From the NCBI GenBank assembly GCA_964587835.1, contig CAZPMN010000006.1, positions 52,001 through 116,000 on the forward strand: 64,000 nucleotides of DNA, written 5' to 3'. Numbering within the stretch: the stretch's first letter is position 1; each line of letters opens with the position of its first letter. Positions 32,624 to 40,968 of this stretch are shown here, piece after piece. Below the pieces are notes generated by a model. The model worked only from the letters and a program-made list of their open reading frames with translations, ran no database searches and was not told where the DNA came from. The stretch comes from Erginobacter sp964587835 (GTDB lineage Bacteria > Auribacterota > Erginobacteria > Erginobacterales > Erginobacteraceae). A program made the translations under genes and the position numbers.

Positions 32624-34504
32624 GTGACCAGGTACCTCCAGACAATCGATTCCCCCGCCGACCTCAAAAAACTGTCCCTTGACCAGCTGGGAGCACTAGC
32701 CCAGGAGGTGAGGGAGGAGATCATCCGGGTCGTCTCCCGGACCGGCGGACACCTTGCTTCCAGTCTCGGGGTGGTTGAATTGACGTTGGCGATGTACTAC
32801 GTCTTCGACCTCCCCCGGGACAAAGTGATCTGGGATGTCGGCCATCAGACCTATGCCCACAAGATCCTAACCGGTCGGAGAGAAGCTTTCTCCACTCTCC
32901 GCCAGCGTGGCGGTCTGAGCGGTTTCCTCAAGGTTTTCGAAAGCCCCTACGATTTTTTTGGCGCCGGCCATTCCAGTACTTCGCTTTCAGCGATGCTCGG
33001 ATTGGCGGTTGCCCGGGACAAGAAGGGAGAGGCGGGCAAGGTCATCGCTTGTATCGGGGATGGTTCCCTGACCAGCGGCCTGGCCCTGGAAGCGCTCAAC
33101 CAGGGAGCCCGGGTGGCCAGAAACACCCTGGTGGTTCTCAACGCCAACGAGATGGCAATTTCCCCCAGCGTGGGAGAACTCTCCCGCTACCTCAATCGTC
33201 TGATCTCGGCCCCCGCGTACAACCGTCTAAAGCAGGATATTGAACAGGCTTTCCAGCGGATTCCCTCGATCGGGCTGAGGATGGTGGATGCCTCCCACCG
33301 TCTGGAGGACGCCCTGAAACACCTGATCACCCCGGGAGGTATCTTCGAGGACTTCGGCTACCGTTATTTCGGCCCGGTCGACGGTCACGACCTGGAGTCT
33401 CTGGTGAAAATCTTCTCCAACATCAAGAACATCTCCGACCCGATCTTTCTCCATGTGGTAACCAAAAAGGGGAAGGGGTATCCACCGGCCGAGGAAAACC
33501 CGGAAGCATTCCACGGTCCGGGCCCGTTCGACCCCCGAACCGGCAAGGCAATCTCTTCCCCCAGTTCCCTCTCTTACTCCCAGGTCTTCGGAGCAACCCT
33601 GAACATCCTGGCCCAGAAGGATCCCCGGATCATCGCCATCACCGCGGCGATGGCTTCCGGAACGGGTCTGTGCCCCTTCGCCGAGCGGTTCCCCGACCGT
33701 TTCTACGACGTGGGGATTGCGGAATCCCACGCCCTGACCTTCGCCGCCGGCCTGGCAATGGCGGGGCTGAAACCGGTGGTGGCGATCTACTCCACCTTTC
33801 TCCAGCGGGGGCTCGACCAGATCGTCCACGACATCTGTCTGCAAGATCTTCCGGTGGTGATGGCGGTTGATCGGGCGGGTCTGGTCGGCGAAGACGGCCC
33901 CACCCATCACGGCGTCTTCGACACCGCCTTTCTCCGCTTCATCCCCGGGATCACGATCATGCAGCCGGAAGACGGCCGGGAATTGAGCGGGATGCTGGCC
34001 GCCGCCCTCGCCCATTCCGGGCCCACCGTGGTCCGCTATCCCCGGGGGGCGGCCGGCCTGAAAGAAGTGACCTTTCCCTGCCCGGAAATCGAGATCGGAA
34101 AGGCCCGGACGGTCCGCGAGGGCGAGGATGGAATGATCTGGGCCCTGGGCGGAATGGTGGAGATTGCCCGGCAAGCCGCTGGGCTGCTCGAAGAGAGGGG
34201 GATGAATTTCGGGGTGGTCAACGCCCGTTTCGTCAAGCCGCTTGACCGGAAACTCCTCGAATCCCAGGCCCGGGCGGGGCGGAAGATCGTTACCCTGGCG
34301 GAAGATCCCCTAACCGGCGGTTTCGGTTCCGCGGTGGAAGAATGTCTCAGCGAAGCCTTTCTGAGAAACGCTCTCCTGCTCCGGATCGGTCTCCCCGACC
34401 GCTTCATCTCCCACGGCACGATCGCCGAGCTGAGGGAGGAATGCGGGCTCACCGCCTCGGTGGTGGCCGATAGGATCTCAGCCGCCGAGCGAACAGGGGG
34501 CTGA
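32624..34504 (+). CDS. dxs: 1-deoxy-D-xylulose-5-phosphate synthase
   Basis: The 626-residue TPP enzyme (GTG start) catalyses the first step of the MEP isoprenoid pathway from pyruvate and glyceraldehyde-3-phosphate. Visible motifs are GGHLASSLGVVELT, DVGHQTYAHKILTGR, the thiamine motif GDGSLTSGLALEALN with downstream NANEMAISP, the transketolase domain DVGIAESHALTFAAGLA, and DRAGLVGEDGPTHHG. It is directly downstream of xseB and upstream of tlyA. Confidence 0.96.
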   Translation: MTRYLQTIDSPADLKKLSLDQLGALAQEVREEIIRVVSRTGGHLASSLGVVELTLAMYYVFDLPRDKVIWDVGHQTYAHKILTGRREAFSTLRQRGGLSGFLKVFESPYDFFGAGHSSTSLSAMLGLAVARDKKGEAGKVIACIGDGSLTSGLALEALNQGARVARNTLVVLNANEMAISPSVGELSRYLNRLISAPAYNRLKQDIEQAFQRIPSIGLRMVDASHRLEDALKHLITPGGIFEDFGYRYFGPVDGHDLESLVKIFSNIKNISDPIFLHVVTKKGKGYPPAEENPEAFHGPGPFDPRTGKAISSPSSLSYSQVFGATLNILAQKDPRIIAITAAMASGTGLCPFAERFPDRFYDVGIAESHALTFAAGLAMAGLKPVVAIYSTFLQRGLDQIVHDICLQDLPVVMAVDRAGLVGEDGPTHHGVFDTAFLRFIPGITIMQPEDGRELSGMLAAALAHSGPTVVRYPRGAAGLKEVTFPCPEIEIGKARTVREGEDGMIWALGGMVEIARQAAGLLEERGMNFGVVNARFVKPLDRKLLESQARAGRKIVTLAEDPLTGGFGSAVEECLSEAFLRNALLLRIGLPDRFISHGTIAELREECGLTASVVADRISAAERTGG

Positions 34505-34535
34505 CCGGTCGGATCCGGCTCGCCGAACCAAATCA

Positions 34536-35270
34536 GTGTCCAAGAAAAGGCTCGATATCCTCTTGGCGGAACGCGGACTCCTCCCCAGCCGGGAGCAAGC
34601 CCGGCGGGCGATTCGGGCCGGACTGGTGAAAGTTGACGGTCAGCCGGTCGGGAAACCGGGGCGGTCGGTCGAGAATGAAGCCACCGTTGAACTGAGCCAG
34701 CCGCCCCGTTATGTCGGCCGGGGCGGAGAGAAGCTCCAGGGAGCCCTAGAGGACTTCAAACTTGACCCGGCGGGTTTGGTAGTCCTCGACCTGGGTGCCT
34801 CCACCGGGGGGTTCACCGATTGCCTTCTCCAGGCGGGCGCCGGGGAGATCTACTGCCTGGACGTGGGCAGGGGCCAGTTGGCCTGGAAACTCCGGCAGGA
34901 TCCCCGGGTGACCATAATGGAGGGCTTCAACGCCCGTTATCTGACTCCGGATGATCTGCCCCGCCCGCCGGATTTAATCACCATCGACCTCTCTTTCATC
35001 TCCCTGAAAAAGGTTCTGCCCGCCGCCCGAGACGTTCTCGGTCCCGGTGGTTCGATTCTCGCCCTGGTCAAACCGCAGTTTGAAGCCGGCCGGGCCGAAG
35101 TGAAACGGGGAGGGGTGATCCGCGACCCGCAGGTCCACCGGAGAGTAATCGCGGAAGTCGGAGATTTCGCTCGGGGTCTGGGGCTGGAAGTCCGGGGGGT
35201 TCGCCAATGCCGCCTTACCGGACCAGCCGGAAACCGGGAGTTTTTTATCTTACTTTCCCGCCCGGCCTGA
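34536..35270 (+). CDS. tlyA: TlyA-family rRNA 2'-O-methyltransferase
   Basis: The 244-residue protein has a GTG start. It has an N-terminal S4 RNA-binding domain (RLDILLAERGLLPSREQARR) and an FtsJ/RrmJ-like methyltransferase domain (VVLDLGASTGGFTDCLLQAG for SAM binding, DLITIDLSFISLKKVLP, LVKPQFEAGR). In other bacteria TlyA methylates 16S and 23S rRNA cytidines; some homologues were called haemolysins. It ends the xse-dxs run. Confidence 0.93.
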   Translation: MSKKRLDILLAERGLLPSREQARRAIRAGLVKVDGQPVGKPGRSVENEATVELSQPPRYVGRGGEKLQGALEDFKLDPAGLVVLDLGASTGGFTDCLLQAGAGEIYCLDVGRGQLAWKLRQDPRVTIMEGFNARYLTPDDLPRPPDLITIDLSFISLKKVLPAARDVLGPGGSILALVKPQFEAGRAEVKRGGVIRDPQVHRRVIAEVGDFARGLGLEVRGVRQCRLTGPAGNREFFILLSRPA

Positions 35271-35291
35271 GCTAACATACTCCAAAAAAAA

Positions 35292-35513
35292 ATGAACCGC
35301 AGAGACGGGGGGGAATTATTTCACCGCAAAGACGCAAAGATACGCAAAGAGTTTGTTCTGGTTTATTTCTCCAACTGCAATAATGATCCGGCGTTATTAT
35401 GGGTATCAAAAAGGGAAGGGAGTCCGAACTTAAACTTTAAATTTTTCTCGGCGTTCCTTTGCGTTCTTTGCGTCTTTGCGGTGAATTCTTTTTCACGGCG
35501 TCTTTGCGGTGAA
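35292..35513. repeat. Dispersed element with CACCGCAAAGACGCAAAG inverted ends (copy B)
   Basis: The core copy runs 35320-35485. It starts TTCACCGCAAAGACGCAAAG, ends CTTTGCGTCTTTGCGGTGAA and shares GGCGTTAT and TCCGAACTTAAACTTTAAA with copy A at 23417-23590. A partial extra left end (GAACCGCAGAGACG) and an extra right end (GGCGTCTTTGCGGTGAA, to 35513) flank it. The last GGTGA lies 5 bases before the nadK ATG. Confidence 0.75.
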
Positions 35514-35517
35514 TAAG

Positions 35518-36390
35518 ATGAAAAAGATCGGGATTGTCGCCAACTTGGAGAAGGAGACCGCGCTCGGAGTCGCGGGGGAGATCGCCCGCCAGCTGGAAGA
35601 AGCCGGCGCGGGGGCGGTCTTCGAGGCAGAGCTGGCCACCGCCCGGGCGAAGAATGACCCCGCCTTCCAACTGGAGGAGGCGGGAGAGGAGATCTCCGCC
35701 CTGATCGTCCTCGGCGGTGACGGAACCCTGATCCGGACTTACCGCCACCTGGGCCGGAAAGAGATCCCCCTGCTCGGATTCAACCTGGGCGGGCTCGGCT
35801 TCCTGACTGAATTCCGGGTCGACGATCTCGCCCGGGCTCTGGACGATTTGCTCCACGATCGGCTGCCGGTGGAAAAGAGGATGACCCTGGACGGGATCCG
35901 GATCCGAGAGGGAAAAGCGGGGGATGGTTTCTCCGCGCTCAACGAGATCGTGATCGGAAAGGGGGGGACCGCGCGGGTGGTCAAGATGGAGACATTCCTC
36001 AACGACGAGTACCTGACCTCCTATATGGCCGACGGCATCATCATCGCCACCCCCACCGGTTCCACCGGATACTCCCTGTCCGCCCAGGGGCCGATCGTCA
36101 GTCCCGAGACCGGGGTCATGCTCCTCAACCCGATCTGCCCCCATACCCTGACCAACCGTCCGATCATTATCGGCGGGGGAAGGACCGTCCGGACCATCCT
36201 TAAATCCGCTCCCGAGGGAACCAGCCTGACCGTGGACGGCCAGATCGGCTGGCCGCTCCAGGTCGGGGACGAGGTAGCTGTACGGACCGGCGCCCGGAAT
36301 CTTTATCTGGTGACCAACCCCGCCAATAACTACTATTCCATTCTCCGTAAGAAGCTGAACTGGGGCGGGCGTGCCCACTACGGCCGGTGA
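35518..36390 (+). CDS. nadK: NAD kinase
   Basis: The 290-residue protein phosphorylates NAD to NADP. It has the GGDGT motif (LIVLGGDGTLIRTYRHLG), GFNLGGLGFLTEF, NEIVIGKGG and the conserved ATPTGSTGYSLSAQGPI. The ATG at 35518 is preceded at 5 bases by GGTGA, which belongs to the end of the repeat element; a GTG three codons earlier lies within the element. It appears to end the run of genes from xseA, as a new promoter follows. Confidence 0.95.
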   Translation: MKKIGIVANLEKETALGVAGEIARQLEEAGAGAVFEAELATARAKNDPAFQLEEAGEEISALIVLGGDGTLIRTYRHLGRKEIPLLGFNLGGLGFLTEFRVDDLARALDDLLHDRLPVEKRMTLDGIRIREGKAGDGFSALNEIVIGKGGTARVVKMETFLNDEYLTSYMADGIIIATPTGSTGYSLSAQGPIVSPETGVMLLNPICPHTLTNRPIIIGGGRTVRTILKSAPEGTSLTVDGQIGWPLQVGDEVAVRTGARNLYLVTNPANNYYSILRKKLNWGGRAHYGR

Positions 36391-36406
36391 ATCGGACAGG
36401 AATTGC

Positions 36407-36436
36407 TTGGCATATCCTCCCCGGTTGAGATATATT
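36407..36436 (+). promoter_or_regulatory. Promoter of the 2-oxoacid oxidoreductase operon
   Basis: TTGGCA (36407-36412), an 18-base spacer and TATATT (36431-36436) lie 38 bases before the ferredoxin gene, in the short spacer after nadK. Confidence 0.5.
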
Positions 36437-36473
36437 TTTCCCCCTCCTCCCAGGAGAAAAATTCAAAACGCCG

Positions 36474-36680
36474 ATGCCCCGGATCGCCATCAATCAATCA
36501 CGCTGCAAGGGTTGCGAACTCTGCGTAGATGTCTGCCCGAAGAACCTGATCGCCCTCTCGGAGCGGATGAACAAGAAAGGTGTCTATCCCGCCTTCAGTG
36601 CCCGGCCCGAACTCTGTACCGGATGCCAACTCTGCGTCACTGTCTGTCCCGACGCCGCGATCACGATCTTCAAGGATTGA
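36474..36680 (+). CDS. korD: 4Fe-4S ferredoxin subunit of 2-oxoacid:ferredoxin oxidoreductase
   Basis: The 68-residue protein binds two 4Fe-4S clusters (CKGCELCVDVCP and CTGCQLCVTVCP). It is the delta-type subunit that carries electrons from the TPP centre in four-subunit enzymes. It is the first of four tightly packed genes in the order delta, alpha, beta, gamma. Confidence 0.9.
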   Translation: MPRIAINQSRCKGCELCVDVCPKNLIALSERMNKKGVYPAFSARPELCTGCQLCVTVCPDAAITIFKD

Positions 36681-36695
36681 TCCCGATCTTCTGCC

Positions 36696-37766
36696 GTGAA
36701 AACAGAACCCAGAACCGCGCCGGTTTTGCTCTGCGGAAACGAGGCGATCGGAGAGGCGGCCGTCCAGGCGGGCTGCCGGGCTTACTTCGGATACCCGATT
36801 ACCCCCCAGAATGAGCTGACCGCCTATATGGCCCGCCGGATGGAGGAGGAGGGGAGGATCTTCATCCAGTCGGAGAGCGAACTGGCCGCTATCAATATGG
36901 TCTTCGGAGCCGCAGTCACCGGCGCCCGGGCGATGACCTCTTCCTCCAGTCCCGGGATCAGCCTCAAGCAGGAGGGAATCTCCTACCTGGCGGGGTGTGA
37001 GTTGCCGGCGGTGATCGTAAATATGTCCCGGGGAGGACCCGGCCTGGGAAATATCGGCCCGGCCCAGGCCGATTATTTCCAGTCCACCCGGGGGGGTGGA
37101 CACGGCGACTACCGGACGCCGGTCCTGGCCGGATCCTCGGTCCAGGAACTGGCCGACCTGACCTTTCTCGCCTTCGACATCGCCGACCGCTACCGGACCC
37201 CGACCCTCATCCTCGGCGACGGGATCCTCGGCCAGATGATGGAACCGGTGACGATTGTCCATCCCGAACCGAGCACCCTCCCGGAAAAATACTGGGTCCT
37301 GACCGGAGCGCGGGGGCGGGCGCCCCGGACGGTCAAGTCCCTCTTCCTCGGCCCGGGTGAACTGGAAGCCCACAACCGAAAACTCCAGGGGGTCTACCAG
37401 TCGATCGCCGCAAGAGAGACCCGCTTTGAATCCTACCGGACCGAGGACGCCGCCCTGATCCTGGTTGCCTATGGGATCACTGCCCGGATCTGCCGGGAGG
37501 TGGTCTCCCGGCTGAGGGAAGAAGGCCTCCCGGTCGGGCTTTTCCGCCCGATCACCCTCTGGCCGTTTCCCGAAGAAGCGATCCGCGAATTGAGCCGGAA
37601 AGCGAAGAAGTTTCTCTCCGTGGAGATGAACTTCGGACAGATGGTGGAGGATGTCCGGCTGGCGGTGGAGGGCAACTGCCCGGTCGATTTCTTCGGACAC
37701 GGAGGGGGAGAGATCCTGACCGGTAAGGAGATAATGAAAGCCGTTCGAGAACACTTTCCCCGATGA
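36696..37766 (+). CDS. korA: 2-oxoacid:ferredoxin oxidoreductase alpha subunit
   Basis: The 356-residue protein has a GTG start. The pyrimidine-binding transketolase-like domain is visible (AYFGYPITPQNELTAYMARR, SESELAAINMVFGAAVTGAR, TSSSSPGISLKQEGISYLAG), followed by the C-terminal domain II (YRTEDAALILVAYGI). Similar to KorA and VorB proteins; the exact acid (2-oxoglutarate or branched-chain 2-oxoacids) cannot be decided from sequence alone. The stop overlaps the korB start by 4 bases. Such enzymes run reversibly in anaerobes. Confidence 0.9.
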   Translation: MKTEPRTAPVLLCGNEAIGEAAVQAGCRAYFGYPITPQNELTAYMARRMEEEGRIFIQSESELAAINMVFGAAVTGARAMTSSSSPGISLKQEGISYLAGCELPAVIVNMSRGGPGLGNIGPAQADYFQSTRGGGHGDYRTPVLAGSSVQELADLTFLAFDIADRYRTPTLILGDGILGQMMEPVTIVHPEPSTLPEKYWVLTGARGRAPRTVKSLFLGPGELEAHNRKLQGVYQSIAARETRFESYRTEDAALILVAYGITARICREVVSRLREEGLPVGLFRPITLWPFPEEAIRELSRKAKKFLSVEMNFGQMVEDVRLAVEGNCPVDFFGHGGGEILTGKEIMKAVREHFPR

Positions 37767-38515
37767 AAAAGAGCGAACCAGAGACTATTTACCGGCGCCC
37801 GGTCAGCCTCCAGGACGTTCCCACCCACTACTGCCCCGGATGCGGCCACGGGATTGTACATCGGATAATCGCCGAGGTGATCGATGAACTGGGGATCCGG
37901 GAACGGACGGTCGGGATCGCTCCGGTCGGCTGCGCGGTCCTAGCCTACGATTACTTTAACTTTGACGTCACCGAAGCCGCCCACGGCCGGCCGCCGGCGG
38001 TGGCCACGGGGATCAAACGAGTTCGGCCCGACCTGATCGTCTTCACCTACCAGGGGGACGGAGATCTGGCCGCGATCGGAACCGCCGAGATTATCCACGC
38101 CGCCAATCGGGGAGAAAAGATCACGGTCATTTTCGTCAATAACGGGATCTACGGAATGACCGGAGGCCAGATGGCCCCCACCACCCTGGTTGGACAGTAC
38201 ACCGCCACCAGTATCGGAGGACGGAACTTCGGACAGGCCGGACCCCCGATCAAGGTCTGCGAGATGCTGGCTCCCCTCGACGGGACCGATTATATCGCCC
38301 GGGGGGCGCTCGACTCCCCCGCCCACATCAAAACTTTGAAAGGCTACATCAAAAAGGCCTTTGAAAACCAGGTCCGGGAACGCCGTTTCTCCCTGGTGGA
38401 AGCGCTCTCTCCCTGTCCCACGTACTGGAGACTCTCTCCCCGGGATTCCCTGCGACGGATCAGCGAAGAGGTTATCCCCCATTTCCCCCTGGGTGTGATC
38501 AAAGATGAAGAATAA
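37763..38515 (+). CDS. korB: 2-oxoacid:ferredoxin oxidoreductase beta subunit
   Basis: The 250-residue TPP-binding subunit has THYCPGCGHGIVHRIIAEV (cluster and TPP-linked Cys pair), the diphosphate motif FTYQGDGDLAAIGTAEII, and VNNGIYGMTGGQMAPTT. It overlaps korA by 4 bases and korC by 11, so all four subunits are coupled in translation. Confidence 0.92.
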   Translation: MKKSEPETIYRRPVSLQDVPTHYCPGCGHGIVHRIIAEVIDELGIRERTVGIAPVGCAVLAYDYFNFDVTEAAHGRPPAVATGIKRVRPDLIVFTYQGDGDLAAIGTAEIIHAANRGEKITVIFVNNGIYGMTGGQMAPTTLVGQYTATSIGGRNFGQAGPPIKVCEMLAPLDGTDYIARGALDSPAHIKTLKGYIKKAFENQVRERRFSLVEALSPCPTYWRLSPRDSLRRISEEVIPHFPLGVIKDEE

Positions 38516-39080
38516 TCAAGGACAGCCCGTTCCCGACGCCGAGGCCGTCGTCGAGCGGACCATTATGGCCGGCTTCGGGGGTCAGGGGATTATGCTGGCG
38601 GGAAAGATCGCCATCCGGGCCGGAATGTTTCTCGGACACCGCGTGACCTACATCCCCTCCTACGGCGCCGAAGTCCGGGGTGGTACCGCCCACTGCCACG
38701 TGACCGTCTCCCGGAGGGAAATTCCCTCTCCGATCATCGCCCAGCCCGGATACTGCCTGGTAATGAACAGCCCTTCCCTGGCCAAGTTTGCCGGCCGGGT
38801 ACGCCCGGGCGGGATTCTGATCATCAACGGCTCCCTGGTCGATGAAGACTCCGGGCGGGAGGATATCACCGAGATCCGCCTCCCCGCCAACGAGATGGCC
38901 GAGGAGCGGGGGAATATCAAGGCCGCCAACATGGCCATGCTCGGTGCCTTTATTCGCCACTCGAAACTGCTCACCCTGGAAGCGATCCGCCGGGTCCTGG
39001 TCGACGCCCTCCCTCCCCGGTATCGGGATCTATTAGAGATCAACCTGGCGGCACTGAAGGATGGCTATGACCGAGCTTGA
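38505..39080 (+). CDS. korC: 2-oxoacid:ferredoxin oxidoreductase gamma subunit
   Basis: The 191-residue protein carries the gamma-subunit pattern IMAGFGGQGIMLAGKIAIRA, then TYIPSYGAEVRGGTAHCHV and the conserved PNEMAEE-type segment (LPANEMAEERGNIKAANM). In this enzyme class the gamma subunit takes part in CoA binding. Its end overlaps the start of gltX on the same strand. Confidence 0.92.
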   Translation: MKNNQGQPVPDAEAVVERTIMAGFGGQGIMLAGKIAIRAGMFLGHRVTYIPSYGAEVRGGTAHCHVTVSRREIPSPIIAQPGYCLVMNSPSLAKFAGRVRPGGILIINGSLVDEDSGREDITEIRLPANEMAEERGNIKAANMAMLGAFIRHSKLLTLEAIRRVLVDALPPRYRDLLEINLAALKDGYDRA

Positions 39081-40395
39081 ATCCCCTCCCCGGGTCCGCT
39101 TCGCACCCAGTCCGACCGGATCTCTCCACGTCGGGGGGGCGCGAACGGCCCTCTTTAACTGGCTCTTCGCCCGGGGCCGGGGAGGTTCCTTCATCCTCCG
39201 AATCGAGGATACCGACCGGCAGAGATCGAGGGAAGACTTAAGCCGAGAGATCATCAAGGAGTTAGCCTGGCTGGGACTGGACTGGGACGAGGGACCGATC
39301 TTCCAGTCCCGCCGGACCGGAATTTACCTCCCCCTGGCCGAACAACTCCTGGAGCGGGGATTGGCCTACCGGAGCGAGCCGAACACCGAGGGCAAGACCG
39401 CCATCATCCTCCGGGTTCAGCCGGAAGATATCAACATCCCTGACCGGGTCTACGGTTTGATTAGCATCTCCGGCGCGGAACTCAAGGATATCGTTCTGGT
39501 CAAATCCGACGGTTCCCCCGCCTATAACTTCGCCTGCGTGGTCGATGATCACGAACTGAGGATATCTCACGTCATCCGGGGCGACGATCACCTTCCCAAT
39601 ACGCCGAAACAGCTGTTGCTCTACCGGGCCCTGGACTGGGAACCGCCAATCTTCGCCCACCTCCCTCTAATCCTGGGACCCGACAAGTCGCCGCTGAGCA
39701 AGCGCCACGGCGCCACCTCGCTCCGGGCTTTCCGCGAGAAGGGGATCCTCGCTGAAGCTTTGGTCAACTATCTCGCGCTTTTGGGCTGGTCGCCGGGCGG
39801 CAACCGGGAACTGCTGGATCGGGAGGAACTCATCCGGGAGTTTTCTCTGAAGAAGGTGAGCCGGAAGGCGGCGGTCTTTGATCATCAGAAACTGGTCTGG
39901 ATGAACGGGCGCTATCTCCAGCAGTCCGACTCCGGTAAACTGGCCCGCACCCTCCAGCCTCTGCTGGCCGGAACGAATTGGGAGGGTATCTCCCCAGACA
40001 GACTGGAAGCGGTCATTACCCTCCTCGGCCACCGCCTGAAGACGTTGGGCGACTTTCCCAAGTTGGCCGATTACTGCTTGGAGGGGAAAATCTCCTACGA
40101 GCCGGAAGCGGTGGCCCAGCACTGGTCAGCCCCCGGGGTGGCCGGAATTCTGGCCGAGACCCGGGAGGCAATCGCCGCCGCCGAGCCCTTTTCCCGGGAG
40201 AAGCTCGAGGAATCCCTGAGAGCGGTGGTGGACCGCCGGGGAAACAAGGGTGGTGCCCTGATGCACCCCCTGAGGGTCGCCCTGACCGGGAGGAAGGATA
40301 GCCCGGGAATCTTCGAGATCATTCACCTGCTCGGCCGGAAAACCACCCTGGCCCGCCTGGACCAAGCCCTGGACTTCCTGAGCCGCCGCGCCTGA
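39067..40395 (+). CDS. gltX: Glutamyl-tRNA synthetase
   Basis: The ATG at 39067 is preferred because GAAGG sits 6 bases before it; the ATG at 39061 would touch that site. This gives 442 residues, slightly short for the family. Class I motifs are VRFAPSPTGSLHVGGARTAL (HIGH box) and KSPLSKRHGATSLRAFREKG (KMSKS-like). The tRNA-binding alpha-helical domain follows. Whether it is discriminating (Glu only) or also makes Glu-tRNA-Gln cannot be told. It overlaps korC by 14 bases, an unusual coupling of translation and redox genes. Confidence 0.95.
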   Translation: MTELESPPRVRFAPSPTGSLHVGGARTALFNWLFARGRGGSFILRIEDTDRQRSREDLSREIIKELAWLGLDWDEGPIFQSRRTGIYLPLAEQLLERGLAYRSEPNTEGKTAIILRVQPEDINIPDRVYGLISISGAELKDIVLVKSDGSPAYNFACVVDDHELRISHVIRGDDHLPNTPKQLLLYRALDWEPPIFAHLPLILGPDKSPLSKRHGATSLRAFREKGILAEALVNYLALLGWSPGGNRELLDREELIREFSLKKVSRKAAVFDHQKLVWMNGRYLQQSDSGKLARTLQPLLAGTNWEGISPDRLEAVITLLGHRLKTLGDFPKLADYCLEGKISYEPEAVAQHWSAPGVAGILAETREAIAAAEPFSREKLEESLRAVVDRRGNKGGALMHPLRVALTGRKDSPGIFEIIHLLGRKTTLARLDQALDFLSRRA

Positions 40396-40401
40396 TCGAC
40401 C

Positions 40402-40968
40402 GTGAACCTGCCCAACAGAATCACCCTCGGCCGGATGGCGGCCATCCCCTTCTTTGCGGCGGCACTACTCATCTACGACGCAACCGAAACGGCCGCCATC
40501 TACTGGGTGGCCCTCGGCATCTTCATCCTGGCTGTCATCAGCGACGGTCTGGATGGGTACCTGGCCCGGTCCCGGAATCAGAAGACCCGCCTCGGCTCCC
40601 TCCTTGATCCCCTGGCCGACAAGCTCCTGGTCAACACCGCCCTGATCATTCTCGCCCGGGGAGTCGGAGAGCTCTACCGGATCCCCTCCTGGTTCGTCGG
40701 GATTGTGATTCTTCGCGACCTGCTCCTGCTCAGCCTGGCGCTCCGTTTCTACCGGGGCTGGACGCGGGGCAATATCCAGATTCGGCCCAATGCCTGGGGA
40801 AAGACCTCGGCGGTCACGGTGATGGCCCTGGTAATCTGGGTGCTTCTCCACCGGGGTGGATCCCCCGCGGACCCCACCCGGATTTTCATCTTCCTGGCCG
40901 CGGCCCTGACCATAACCTCGGGTTTTCTCTACCTGGGCGAGGTCTTAAGACCGCCTTCCGCCAGATGA
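40402..40968 (+). CDS. pgsA: CDP-diacylglycerol-glycerol-3-phosphate 3-phosphatidyltransferase
   Basis: The 188-residue, four-to-six-span membrane protein (GTG start) has the CDP-alcohol phosphatidyltransferase motif DGLDGYLARSRNQKTRLGSL continuing to LDPLADK, in which all acidic ligands are present. It makes phosphatidylglycerophosphate, the precursor of phosphatidylglycerol. It begins 6 bases after gltX and overlaps der by 4 bases. Confidence 0.93.
   Translation: MNLPNRITLGRMAAIPFFAAALLIYDATETAAIYWVALGIFILAVISDGLDGYLARSRNQKTRLGSLLDPLADKLLVNTALIILARGVGELYRIPSWFVGIVILRDLLLLSLALRFYRGWTRGNIQIRPNAWGKTSAVTVMALVIWVLLHRGGSPADPTRIFIFLAAALTITSGFLYLGEVLRPPSAR

Noticed and set aside
35292..35516. 74-codon frame over the repeat element before nadK
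   Set aside because: The translation is entirely repeat-derived; the same element at 23417 has no equivalent frame.
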